A stretch of DNA of 64,000 nt, taken from the NCBI GenBank assembly GCA_964636325.1, contig CAZWRV010000010.1, forward strand, positions 1 to 64,000, written 5' to 3'. The stretch is from CAZWRV01 sp964636325 (GTDB lineage: Bacteria; Verrucomicrobiota; Lentisphaeria; Victivallales; GWF2-50-93). Below are positions 43,479 through 52,236 of the stretch, one piece after another. The first letter of the stretch is position 1. The number at the start of each line of letters is the position of its first letter. The notes below the pieces were generated by a model, which did no database searches, had not been told where the DNA came from, and saw only the letters and a list, made by a program, of their open reading frames with translations. Made by a program: the position numbers and the translations under genes.

Positions 43479-45920
43479 ATGAAAACGTTCCATATTTTGC
43501 TCGCCGAGAACAGGAATCCTTTTTTCCGCGTAGCAATCCGCCCGAACGCCGCACCGGCCGAGGAGTTCGCAGCCGAAGAACTGAGACGCCATCTTCTGGA
43601 CATGGCCGGCGTCGGACCGCAGCTGCGGAACCGCGAGAAGAGTCGCAGCACCTCAGACGTCAGCAGAATATTCGTCAATGACGCTACCGCGGCCGAGGCG
43701 ACGGGCATCGACGTCGCCGGCTTGAAGCTGGCTCCGGAAGCATACCATCTGCGCACATGCGGGAAGGACGTCCACATCCTCGGCGGAGGGCCGCGGGGAG
43801 TTCTGTATGGCGCCTATGATCTCCTTGAAACGCTCGGCTGCCGCTGGTTCACGCCTGAGATATCGAGGATCCCCCGTCCCGGCCGAATCGAACTGCCGCC
43901 GCTCCGCCGCACGGAGAAACCGTGCTTCGAGTTCCGCGACATGTTCGCATGGGAATGCTCCGATCCTCTTTGGTGGGCCCGCAATCGCATGAACGGCTGG
44001 TATACCCCGGTTCCGGAATACATGGGCGGACACGTCAACTATGGCCTTTTCGTCCACACGTTCGACAGGCTCGTTCCGCCGGAAGAGTTCTTCGATTCGC
44101 ATCCGGAATATTTCAGCGAGGTCGAAGGTGTGCGCCGCCGGAATGGAAGCCAGCTCTGCCTGAGCAATCCGGAAGTGCTGCGAATTCTCACCGACCGCCT
44201 CCTCAAGCGCATGCGCGAGAATCCCCGCGACCGGATCTGGTCGGTCTCCCAGAACGACTGGACCGGTTACTGTGAATGCCCGAAGTGCAAGGCCGTCGCT
44301 GACGAAGAGGGTTCCCAGGCAGGTCCGATTCTGCGCTTCGTCAACGCCGTGGCAACGGAAACCGTCAAGGAATTTCCCGAAAACCTCATAGACACCCTCG
44401 CCTACTGGTACAGCCTGGACGCTCCCCGCAAGGCCGTCCCGCACCCGAATGTCCGAGTCCGGCTCTGCTCGATCAGATGCTGTCAGGTGCACGGCTACGG
44501 AACTTGCGACCATAAGGAGAGCGCTCGCTTCATGAAGGCGCTCAAAGGCTGGTCCCGCATCACGAAGCAGATGTATATCTGGCACTATGCCACCAACTTC
44601 GCCAATTATCCTCTGCCGATGCCGGACTACGACGAACTCCACGCGAACATCAACCTCTACAGGAAGAAAGGCGTCTACGGAGTATTCATACAGGGAATGG
44701 GCGAGGAGGGCGGCGGCGCCGAAACCATGGCCCTTCGCGGCTATGTCGTCAGCCGTCTCCTCTGGAACCCCGACCGTCCCGTCTGGCCGATCATAGACGA
44801 ATTTCTACCCGCATACTACGGCAGAGCCGCCAATTCAGTGCGCGGCTACCTTGACGCTTTTCATACCCGCCTACGGAAGGACAATTCGTTGCATTACACC
44901 CTTTACGACCCGCCGACGCATCCGCTATTCGACGAATCAACCCTTCGCAAGGCCGAGAGCTCCCTTATGAAAGGCGAGAAGCTCGTGAAGGACAAGGAAC
45001 GCCTCCGCGTCCGGCTCCTGCTCCACGGCATAAGCTACGCCAGATTGGGCCGCGTCAGCGGAAGATTCTCGATCCGGAACGGCAAGTACCACGGAGGCGC
45101 GACGCAAAAGGACCGCGCCCTCCTTGAATCCATGATCGAAGACTGGCGCACAGCCGGAATCCAGCGGATCCGCGAAGGAGCGGCTTTCGACACTACGGCA
45201 GGGATTCTACGCAACCGCATCGGAATTCATAAGGTGGAATGGCTCTCCGGCGGCGATAATTCAATCGCAGTCGTCCCGGCATTGGGCGGACGGATCATAG
45301 AATGGAACGCCCACGGCCGTCAATGGATATCACCCGCCGATCCCGATAACGCATGGAACCCATACCCCATGAACGAAGGATTCCTGGACTACGTCATACA
45401 AGGCCAGTATGGCTTCCACGGATGGTCCGAAGAGTTCAAATGCGAAAGACGCGGAAATACCATTATCCTTCGCGCTGAAATTCTAGGCTCCCTCGAGCTT
45501 CTCCGGAAGCTCTCCTTCCAAAACTGCGAACTTCGCGTAAATACGCAGCTTACAAACCGTGGAACTGCGCCGGCCTCCTGCTCGCTTGGACCGAGCCTCC
45601 ACCTTTTCGTCCCTGGAGATTTCATTCTCAGCTTCAAGACGGAGGAAAGTTCGCAGTCTCTTGACGGGAAAAAGATGCCCGACGGATTTGCCAACCCAAT
45701 CATCCTCGAAGGAGACAAGCTTCCTCTCGGATCCTGGCAGGTCGAGACCGATGGATTCATCGTCAGACACGGTTTCACAGGCCGGATCGAACGCGCGATC
45801 CCCGGCCGCATCAAGGACAAGGGAATTGTCGCACTGGATCTCCGCACTCCTTCTACCGATATCGGACCGAATGCTTCACTCAATTTTGAGCAAAATATTA
45901 CAATCGAGTCCAAAAGGTGA
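43479..45920 (+). CDS. DUF4838 protein with C-terminal mutarotase-like domain
   Basis: 813 aa, no signal peptide. GH67N-like N-terminus (APAEEFAAEELRRHLLDMAG; GPRGVLYGAYDLLETLGCRWF), then DUF4838: DSHPEYFSEVEG, IWSVSQNDWTGYCECPKCKAV, LCSIRCCQVHGYG, WHYATNFANYPLPMPDYDEL. Residues from about 600 form a beta-sandwich with ALGGRIIEWNAHGRQWISP, resembling galactose mutarotase-like domains. The ATG at 43479 has GGAAGGG upstream. Compared with the 27-kb homologue it lacks the lipoprotein signal, so it should be cytoplasmic. Confidence 0.85.
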   Translation: MKTFHILLAENRNPFFRVAIRPNAAPAEEFAAEELRRHLLDMAGVGPQLRNREKSRSTSDVSRIFVNDATAAEATGIDVAGLKLAPEAYHLRTCGKDVHILGGGPRGVLYGAYDLLETLGCRWFTPEISRIPRPGRIELPPLRRTEKPCFEFRDMFAWECSDPLWWARNRMNGWYTPVPEYMGGHVNYGLFVHTFDRLVPPEEFFDSHPEYFSEVEGVRRRNGSQLCLSNPEVLRILTDRLLKRMRENPRDRIWSVSQNDWTGYCECPKCKAVADEEGSQAGPILRFVNAVATETVKEFPENLIDTLAYWYSLDAPRKAVPHPNVRVRLCSIRCCQVHGYGTCDHKESARFMKALKGWSRITKQMYIWHYATNFANYPLPMPDYDELHANINLYRKKGVYGVFIQGMGEEGGGAETMALRGYVVSRLLWNPDRPVWPIIDEFLPAYYGRAANSVRGYLDAFHTRLRKDNSLHYTLYDPPTHPLFDESTLRKAESSLMKGEKLVKDKERLRVRLLLHGISYARLGRVSGRFSIRNGKYHGGATQKDRALLESMIEDWRTAGIQRIREGAAFDTTAGILRNRIGIHKVEWLSGGDNSIAVVPALGGRIIEWNAHGRQWISPADPDNAWNPYPMNEGFLDYVIQGQYGFHGWSEEFKCERRGNTIILRAEILGSLELLRKLSFQNCELRVNTQLTNRGTAPASCSLGPSLHLFVPGDFILSFKTEESSQSLDGKKMPDGFANPIILEGDKLPLGSWQVETDGFIVRHGFTGRIERAIPGRIKDKGIVALDLRTPSTDIGPNASLNFEQNITIESKR

Positions 45921-45924
45921 CGCA

Positions 45925-46722
45925 ATGACCTACGAAGAACATCTGAACTTCCTCAGCCAGTTCACCGCACTTCAATTCCATTTCCTATGGAGATGGATGC
46001 GCCTCCATCCGGACGAGGATTTCCGCATGGCGCTCAGAAATAGGATCGACCTTTGCCGGAAGACCGATCCCGCCCCGAAGCACTATGACATCGCCTCCCT
46101 GGACTTCACTCGCAAGGAATGGATCGACCTAGAAAATGAAATTGCTGCTTTATACGCTGACAGAAAGAGCCGCGAATCGGCGTCAGAATTCGAGGATAAG
46201 GCCATGTCCAAGGCGGCTCCAGCAATTGCGAAATTCGCAAAGCTTACCTATGGCAGCACCGCGAAATTCGCAGAATACCAGTGCGGAAGCCTGAAATACG
46301 ATCTCCCGAACAAGAATACTCCGCCGCGGGCGGCCACATTCCACATCGGCAACGCGATCGCCCCGAAAAGCATCTTCGAGGACCGTTCCTACCTCGTGGC
46401 CTGCTTCAACGACCTGATGGACAAGACGGAAAAGGAGTTCGGGGCGGACACACTGCAGACGGACACCTGGCTCAACTCGCTCCCCAAATGGCTCGAATAT
46501 TTTCCCCAGGAATGGCGCGACAACCTGACCCCGGAGAACAAGGACGTGCAGTGGCACTTCGGCTTCTGGGGCCAGTTCATCTCCGCCAAGGGCGATCTCA
46601 ACATGAAATATGCCAGCATCCTGCGCGAGACCGGCCAGTTCCCGTTCTGGCCGAGAGGCTCCCGCTGCTCCTTCAAGGCCATGCGCAGACACCTTGCGAA
46701 ATTCGCAGCCGGTACCCAATAG
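45925..46722 (+). CDS. Protein of unknown function, partner of the DUF4838 gene
   Basis: 265 aa starting 4 bp after the DUF4838 stop, with AAGGTGA as RBS, so co-translated. Trp- and Phe-rich, soluble (HFLWRWMRLHPDEDF; WLEYFPQEWRDNL; WHFGFWGQFISAKGD). Three of the seven GCGAAATTCGC palindromes of the window lie in it, each read as AKFA. No domain recognised. A link to the same polysaccharide or glycoside substrate is inferred only from the coupling. Confidence 0.7.
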   Translation: MTYEEHLNFLSQFTALQFHFLWRWMRLHPDEDFRMALRNRIDLCRKTDPAPKHYDIASLDFTRKEWIDLENEIAALYADRKSRESASEFEDKAMSKAAPAIAKFAKLTYGSTAKFAEYQCGSLKYDLPNKNTPPRAATFHIGNAIAPKSIFEDRSYLVACFNDLMDKTEKEFGADTLQTDTWLNSLPKWLEYFPQEWRDNLTPENKDVQWHFGFWGQFISAKGDLNMKYASILRETGQFPFWPRGSRCSFKAMRRHLAKFAAGTQ

Positions 46723-46962
46723 CCAATTATCAGCAAAACTTTTCTCTCACAAAGGCACGAAGTCACAAAGTGGTGAATGAATAGTTAGTCATACATATAA
46801 CCGCTATAAAGCAGAATCAATGATCCATGTGTCCTTCATGTCCAAAGGCGCAAAAAAGGAATATCTGCGGCGATACCAGGACAGGCTTATGACGTTAAGA
46901 TAATGGCAAATAAGGCCTTGGTCTATGTCGTTAGCACAATAACAACTTGGGAGAAGTAAGGT

Positions 46963-47283
46963 ATGGGGATCGTTCCTAGCACAAGAGACATTGCCGAAAT
47001 GCCTGTTTCGAAGGAGAACTTGAGAGCGCTCTTCGAATATCTCGACCGAACCGCAATGACAGGACATGAGTGTGACCACTCCTTCTCGTTAACAAAATCA
47101 TTCTTAAGGGAGAAACAACTGCCCGAAGACACAATTATGCCTTGGCTGAGCAAACATGGTGCGGGATGTGATTGCGAAGTCATGTTCAATGTTGCAGGAG
47201 ACTGGGCTGATGTTGTCGGTTATGCTGCTCCGGACGAAGAGGAGAATGGCCGCTCCCTCTCCCAAGATAAGAAGCCTTGGTGA
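46963..47283 (+). CDS. DUF2695 family protein
   Basis: 106 aa. ENLRALFEYLDR, CDHSFSLTKSFLREKQLPED and PWLSKHGAGCDCEVMFNV match the DUF2695 family of small soluble proteins with conserved Cys/His (possible metal site). RBS AGTAAGG. The 240 bp upstream show no other gene. Confidence 0.82.
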   Translation: MGIVPSTRDIAEMPVSKENLRALFEYLDRTAMTGHECDHSFSLTKSFLREKQLPEDTIMPWLSKHGAGCDCEVMFNVAGDWADVVGYAAPDEEENGRSLSQDKKPW

Positions 47284-47448
47284 AAATTCTGGTAGGAGCT
47301 CACAATAAAGCTAGTGTTGCTTCGCATAACATCGGGTTCGCCGGTATTGTTAAAATCCTATGGATGAGAAGATTAGAAAACGCAAGGCTGCTTTCATGGC
47401 AGTCCCTTTCATAGCGGGCGGATCGGGAAATCTGAATACAGGCTAAGC

Positions 47449-48573
47449 TCACTCCCGCATTGCCTCGTCGGTGAAGGCGAGGCAGTTTTGGAGCGGGGTG
47501 TCGGCGAGGACGTCGTCGCTGAGGCCGAAGATGTGGCGCCAGCCGCGGGTCTCTTCGCGGATGCGGCAGACGTCGGCGCGTACGTCGTCCGGTGTTCCCT
47601 GCAGGAGGATGTTGAGGGGCATGTTGCCCTTGGTGATGATCTTCGGGTCGAGCCGTTCACGGGCCCATTTGAGCGAGGGCAGGTTGCCGACGGGCGGTTC
47701 GGAGAGGGTTTCGAAGACGTCGGGCTTCAGATCGTTGTAAATTCCGGCCTCTAGGAGAATCTTGACTTTTCCGCACGAGTGCCATAGGATGAATCCATCC
47801 ATTCCGCGCCAGATCTTGAAGATCTCCCTGGTGTCCTCGACCACATAGTTCTTGATGAAGTCGGGCGAGACCCATTCTGTTCCGTCGACGCAGTAGAAGA
47901 GGTAGTCGAAGCCGGCCTTGCGGAGCGTGACGATCTGTTTGAGTGTGAATTCCATTGTTGCCTTGCGGAGCTCCTCGCATGCGTCCGGCCAGTCGGCCAT
48001 GTGGTAGAACATGTTGTCGCGGTCGACCGAGCATATCGGGGCGCCGATCCACGTGCCCAGGACCCCCCGGCCGCCTATGGCGCGCCTGAGCTCCTGCCCC
48101 TGCGCCACAGCAGCATCCTCGTCGTAGTCGGCGCGCCGCCTTACGACCCAGGCCATCCGCCTGTAGTCCTCTTCGGTCTCTAGCATCGGTTTTATGACGT
48201 GGTTTGTGAGCTGCTGCTCGTTGACGCTTGTCAGGTCGCCGAACGGCGTGGAGATGCGTGTTTCAGTCCGTGTGACACCGTTTTCTATCGTGCTGGCGCT
48301 TTTCGGCGCGATATCCTTGTCACGGGCCGCTAAGTCTATGCCGGCGAGGAAGGACGGCGTCCAGCCGCAGGTTCCGGCCATCGCCATCTGTTCAGAGACA
48401 TAATGCCAGCGGTACCCCTGCGGAAAGGGATCGGGCTCCTGGAAGGGCCAGCGGTAAGGGATGCTGAGCCGCCACGAGTCGCAGAGCGGGCTTACGAAAG
48501 GGCCGACATCTTCTCCTTTGAGCAGCGCCTGCCAGCGCTCGCGTCCGGACGACTTTACGGATGAAGCTTGCAT
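47449..48573 (-). CDS. Uroporphyrinogen decarboxylase family protein
   Basis: 374 aa. RERWQALLKGEDVGPFVSPLCDSW at the start, FDYLFYCVDGTEWVSPDFIKNYV, FILWHSCGKVKILLEAGIYNDL and ITKGNMPLNILLQGTPDDVRADV are URO-D superfamily landmarks (the HSCG motif replaces the zinc/corrinoid-site His-Cys of MtaA-like enzymes). Probably a methyltransferase-like enzyme for an unknown donor. Isolated on its strand. Confidence 0.85.
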   Translation of the reverse strand: MQASSVKSSGRERWQALLKGEDVGPFVSPLCDSWRLSIPYRWPFQEPDPFPQGYRWHYVSEQMAMAGTCGWTPSFLAGIDLAARDKDIAPKSASTIENGVTRTETRISTPFGDLTSVNEQQLTNHVIKPMLETEEDYRRMAWVVRRRADYDEDAAVAQGQELRRAIGGRGVLGTWIGAPICSVDRDNMFYHMADWPDACEELRKATMEFTLKQIVTLRKAGFDYLFYCVDGTEWVSPDFIKNYVVEDTREIFKIWRGMDGFILWHSCGKVKILLEAGIYNDLKPDVFETLSEPPVGNLPSLKWARERLDPKIITKGNMPLNILLQGTPDDVRADVCRIREETRGWRHIFGLSDDVLADTPLQNCLAFTDEAMRE

Positions 48574-48605
48574 GATTTTATGTGTCTCCTGAATCTTATT
48601 TTCAG

Positions 48606-48655
48606 AACTTTGTCCTGAACTAAACTCGCAATCCTCCGTAGTTCAGGACAAAGTT
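48606..48655. repeat. Perfect 17-bp inverted repeat (hairpin)
   Basis: AACTTTGTCCTGAACTA (48606-48622) and TAGTTCAGGACAAAGTT (48639-48655) with a 16-nt loop, upstream of the URO-D gene. No T-run, so not a classical terminator. Confidence 0.75.
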
Positions 48656-48679
48656 CAGGATAAAGTTCCTTTGCCCCAA

Positions 48680-48773
48680 AAGTAGTTTGCGACATCCCTG
48701 GCGCAAAAAACAGATCATGGCCACCCTCGTATGCGGAGTTCCGATCTTTGCGCTCGGAGATCGCAAGCTACTT
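48680..48773. repeat. AAGTAG palindromic element, 94 bp
   Basis: Left arm AAGTAGTTTGCGACATCCC, right arm GGAGATCGCAAGCTACTT; nearly the same ends as the element beside the DGR template at 26689-26780, 22 kb away. Confidence 0.88.
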
Positions 48774-48854
48774 GCGCGTCTTGCTGCGAAACTACGAACG
48801 AGCGTGCTTAGGCGTTTTGTAATTTGCTCCACTCCCTATTGGAGTTCAAGGAGC

Positions 48855-50153
48855 TCATCTGAATATCATTCTGATGATGCAGTATGCCGCGAGGTTGAAC
48901 GCGACTAGGATTATGGAAGGCTTGAACAGTGTTTTTATGCTGTGTGCCAGGTCGGTCTTGAAGTGCTCGTTGGTGACTATGAGGCAGATGTGGACGGGGG
49001 AGAGAATCATTCCGACGTAACCGAATCCGTATGCCATGAAGACGGTTGAGAGGAGCATTCCCATGGTAGGATTTTCGCCGAGCAGGCCCATGACGACGGG
49101 GAAACTTGCGCCTACGAATCCGAACGCGACGCCGGTGGTCATCCCGCATATGAAGGGGACAAGCATCATCAGGACGACCCTTGGGATGCCGAACTCGGTG
49201 ATTTCGCCGCTTATCCTGCCGACGACGGGGGTGCCGTCCGGCATCCTGCCCTCTATGAAGGCGCCGTATGCGACGACGAGCAGAACCAGGCCGACCATGA
49301 CGAACACTGACTTGTCGAACACTATTTTCTTCCAGACGCCGAGTCCGGCCGGCCTCTGGATCTGCAGCGTTGCCAGCGCGGCGACCAGGGCGACCGCCAT
49401 CGGGGCGAACTTGCTCGCTTCCGACAGCTTCGGGAGGAAAATCCTTGCAAGGGCGTAGACCACGAGTATGGCGATTATCGGAGAGAGGAGCTTCGCCAGA
49501 GCCAAGGCCGATGCCTTGTCGAAGGGATGCTTTTCGGCATGGTCTTCAGAAGGGACCTTGCTAAGGAAGAAGAAATAGCCTATTGCGACCGATGCGAAGC
49601 TCATCGGTATCTGCAGGAGCATGAACTGCCAGGTTTCAAGCGTGGAAAGCTGGTTGGCCAGGATCACTCCGGGGTAGAGCGGCCACCAGTATTCCCAGAT
49701 GTGCCGGAACCAGTAGTTCATCTGCGTCTTGAGCATAGGATCTATGCTCCTTCCCTCGTCGCAGTCGTCGACCAGCGGCGCGGAGAAGATTGCGCCCCCG
49801 GGCATGGGAAGAAAGCCGACGATGGCGGGCAGGACGGCCATCGCCTTGCCCCTCGACAGGCGCGCCTTTATCAGATCCACGACCGTCCTCATGCTTCCAG
49901 TGTGCGACATCAGGGCGCTCAGATACAGTATCTGGATTATCACCAGCATCAGGAGGATGGTGCCCGGCGAGACAAACTTGTCGGCGACTAGTCGGGCGGC
50001 CGCCAAGGGGGAATATCCGATCCATAGCGCAAGCACGGCCGTCCCGGCGAAAAGCGGAAAGAACAAGGTCTTGAAGAACCTGCTCAGGACGATTATCGCC
50101 AGAAGCGAGGCCAAAACTCTGGCGAGCACGGGAATTTCAAGGAATGAAGGCAT
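48855..50153 (-). CDS. DUF401 family membrane protein
   Basis: 432 aa with about 11 hydrophobic segments. GFLPMPGGAIFSAPLVDD, WFRHIWEYWWPLYPGVILA and LSPVHICLIVTNEHFKTDL are signature regions of DUF401 (COG1906) permease-like proteins of the ion-transporter superfamily; substrate unknown. I chose the ATG at 50153 (MPSFLEIPVL); the open frame runs on to 50270, but that part is encoded by tandem CAGATTTCAGATGGCGG repeats. Confidence 0.83.
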   Translation of the reverse strand: MPSFLEIPVLARVLASLLAIIVLSRFFKTLFFPLFAGTAVLALWIGYSPLAAARLVADKFVSPGTILLMLVIIQILYLSALMSHTGSMRTVVDLIKARLSRGKAMAVLPAIVGFLPMPGGAIFSAPLVDDCDEGRSIDPMLKTQMNYWFRHIWEYWWPLYPGVILANQLSTLETWQFMLLQIPMSFASVAIGYFFFLSKVPSEDHAEKHPFDKASALALAKLLSPIIAILVVYALARIFLPKLSEASKFAPMAVALVAALATLQIQRPAGLGVWKKIVFDKSVFVMVGLVLLVVAYGAFIEGRMPDGTPVVGRISGEITEFGIPRVVLMMLVPFICGMTTGVAFGFVGASFPVVMGLLGENPTMGMLLSTVFMAYGFGYVGMILSPVHICLIVTNEHFKTDLAHSIKTLFKPSIILVAFNLAAYCIIRMIFR

Positions 50154-50230
50154 ATATTCCCAAACGGATACCAGGTGACGGATGCCAGATTTCAGATGGC
50201 GGATTTCAGATGGCGGATACCTGAAAACGG

Positions 50231-50989
50231 GTGAAAAAACATAAGATTGTCGATTTTGAGGCAGTTTCAACCGGGCAGATTATGAAAATAGGAGAGGAAG
50301 ATAAGGGTGGGCGGCTGAAGTGCGACTTCCACCTCCACACTTCGGACGATCCCGTGGACCATATCTGCCACAGCTTCGAGACATTGGTTGCGAACGCTGC
50401 GGAGCTCGGATATGACGTCCTCTGCGTGACGAACCACAACGTTGTTTCGCACACCCCTGAGCATGCGAAGTTCGCGGAATCGAAGGGCATCCTCCTGATC
50501 CCCGGCGTCGAAATATACGTCAAGGGGAAACACGTGGTCATAATCAACGCCCCCAAGGAGGCCGAGAAGGTCTCGGATTTCGAGGGCTTGGGGAGCCTGA
50601 GGGCCGGGCATCCCGAAATCTTCGTCATGGCGCCGCATCCGTATTATCCGAAGGGTCACTGCCTGGGCAAGCTCCTTGACGAGCACATCGGGCTCTTCGA
50701 CGGGATCGAATACTGCCATTACTACGTGAGCATCTTCAACATTTTCAATGCAAGGGCGGCGAGGACTGCGAGGAAATCCGGCAGGACGCTTGTCGGCAAC
50801 TCGGACACTCACGACATGCGGCAGTTCGCTAGCACCTACTCGCTGGTTGACTCGGAAAAGGACATCTCGTCCGTCGTTTCGGCGCTCAAGCAGGGGCGGG
50901 TCGAAGTGGTCAGCTCGCCTCTCTCGATCAGAACCTGTCTGGAGCTGATCGGCCCTGTCGGGAAACAGAGGAGATATATACTCCTTTAG
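50231..50989 (+). CDS. PHP-domain phosphoesterase-like protein
   Basis: Up to 252 aa. PHP metal-binding motifs: CDFHLHTSDDP, CVTNHNVVSH, IPGVEIYVKGKH, APHPYYPKG and GNSDTHD. It should be a metal-dependent phosphoesterase or related hydrolase. Start uncertain: GTG at 50231 has no clear RBS; ATG at 50282 (MKIGEEDKGG) is just before the domain. The last codons and stop lie within a TATACTCCTTTAG repeat end (50977-50990), so the C-terminus may be altered. Confidence 0.82.
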   Translation: MKKHKIVDFEAVSTGQIMKIGEEDKGGRLKCDFHLHTSDDPVDHICHSFETLVANAAELGYDVLCVTNHNVVSHTPEHAKFAESKGILLIPGVEIYVKGKHVVIINAPKEAEKVSDFEGLGSLRAGHPEIFVMAPHPYYPKGHCLGKLLDEHIGLFDGIEYCHYYVSIFNIFNARAARTARKSGRTLVGNSDTHDMRQFASTYSLVDSEKDISSVVSALKQGRVEVVSSPLSIRTCLELIGPVGKQRRYILL

Positions 50990-51056
50990 GTTGAATATGC
51001 GGCCGTCAGGAGCTATTTTTGCACAGGATTTGAAAACATAAGCTAAGGGAGTCGTT

Positions 51057-51533
51057 ATGAAGAGGATTATTTGTGCTGTGGCGGCTCTGGCGCTTTTTTC
51101 CGCGGGCCTCTGCGCCGGGGAAATCTGGCAGACCGACTTCAAGAAGGCATCCGAGGAGGCGAAGGCCGCAAAAAAGTTCATGGTTCTGGACTTTTCCGGA
51201 TCCGACTGGTGCGGCTGGTGCAAAAAGCTTGACGCGGAAGTCTTCAGCACCAAGGAGTTCAAGGAATACGCAGAGAAGAACCTTGTCTGCGTTCTCCTGG
51301 ATTTCCCCCGTTCAAAGGAGCAGAGCGACGAGCTGAAGAAGCAGAACAAGGAGCTCGCCGGGAAATACAAGATCAGGGGATACCCCACGGTGCTTGTCCT
51401 CAGCCCGGACGGCGAACTTGTCGAAACCACCGGCTATCAGGACGGCGGCGGCGCCAAGTATGTGGAGTATCTGAAGGGAGTCATCGAAAAATTCCAGAAG
51501 AAGGCCGGCGAGGCTGAAAGCAAGGGTAAATAG
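51057..51533 (+). CDS. Secreted thioredoxin-like protein
   Basis: 158 aa with signal peptide (RIICAVAALALFSAGLCAG). Thioredoxin fold with active site WCGWC at 51-55 and cis-Pro in RGYPTVLVL. It resembles Thioredoxin_7/DUF255-like periplasmic thiol reductases. RBS AAGGGAG. It precedes the DUF374 acyltransferase by 8 bp, probably an operon. Confidence 0.9.
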   Translation: MKRIICAVAALALFSAGLCAGEIWQTDFKKASEEAKAAKKFMVLDFSGSDWCGWCKKLDAEVFSTKEFKEYAEKNLVCVLLDFPRSKEQSDELKKQNKELAGKYKIRGYPTVLVLSPDGELVETTGYQDGGGAKYVEYLKGVIEKFQKKAGEAESKGK

Positions 51534-51541
51534 GCCACGGC

Positions 51542-52198
51542 ATGGCCTGGTTCAAGAAGAGATTCCGGCAGATCAAGAAGCTTCCCGACTGGGTCTTCAT
51601 GCCCCTGGTGCTGCTGGTCAAGATCATGAAGTCCTGCATGCGGACTGAGGTTCGCGATCCGTTCAATGCTGCCGATCCGGCGAAGTTCCCGTATGTCACC
51701 GTGACCTGGCACAACAGGCTGCTTTTCTTCCCGGCAATGTTTCCGTATGAAATCAGGCGGCGGACATCGGCGGTCATCAGCGCCTCCCGCGACGGCCAGT
51801 ATGTGGCGGACGTCGCGAGGCTTTTCGGCCTGGAAGTCATCAGGGGCTCGTCATACAGGCGCGGGGCTGGCGCCCTCTCGGAGGCGTTCGACTATCTCGC
51901 CAGAGGCTACAACGTCAGCATCACCCCCGACGGGCCCCGCGGCCCCAAATACACCATGAGCAACGGCCCGGTCATTCTCGCAAGCAAGACCGGTTTCCCA
52001 GTCCTGCCAATCGCCGTGAACTCATCCAGTTACTGGGAGATCAAAAGCTGGGACCGGTTCAGGATACCCAAGCCCTGGGCCAAGGTCACGCTTGTCCTCG
52101 GCGAACCGATAAAAGTCCCCCCTAACCTCTCCGACGAGGACATGGAGAAGTGGCGCAAGATACTCGAGGACAAGCTCAAGGAAGTGAGCATGGATTGA
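51542..52198 (+). CDS. DUF374 lysophospholipid acyltransferase family protein
   Basis: 218 aa. PlsC-like signatures TWHNRLLFFPAMF (HxxxxD replaced by an HNR motif typical of DUF374), ISASRDGQYVADVARLFGLEVIRGSS and TPDGPRGPKY. DUF374 members are inner-membrane acyltransferases linked to lipid A-like or lipoprotein acylation (Kdo-independent). Its stop lies in the 34-bp repeat copy 2 and converges on secA. Confidence 0.88.
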   Translation: MAWFKKRFRQIKKLPDWVFMPLVLLVKIMKSCMRTEVRDPFNAADPAKFPYVTVTWHNRLLFFPAMFPYEIRRRTSAVISASRDGQYVADVARLFGLEVIRGSSYRRGAGALSEAFDYLARGYNVSITPDGPRGPKYTMSNGPVILASKTGFPVLPIAVNSSSYWEIKSWDRFRIPKPWAKVTLVLGEPIKVPPNLSDEDMEKWRKILEDKLKEVSMD

Positions 52199-52228
52199 AC
52201 CTAATTGCCGCAGTTGAAAATATGCTTT
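52195..52228 (+). repeat. 34-bp dispersed repeat, copy 2
   Basis: See 8952-8985; 31 of 34 positions agree. It fills the space between the acyltransferase stop and the secA stop. Confidence 0.65.
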
Positions 52229-52236
52229 ATAAATCT

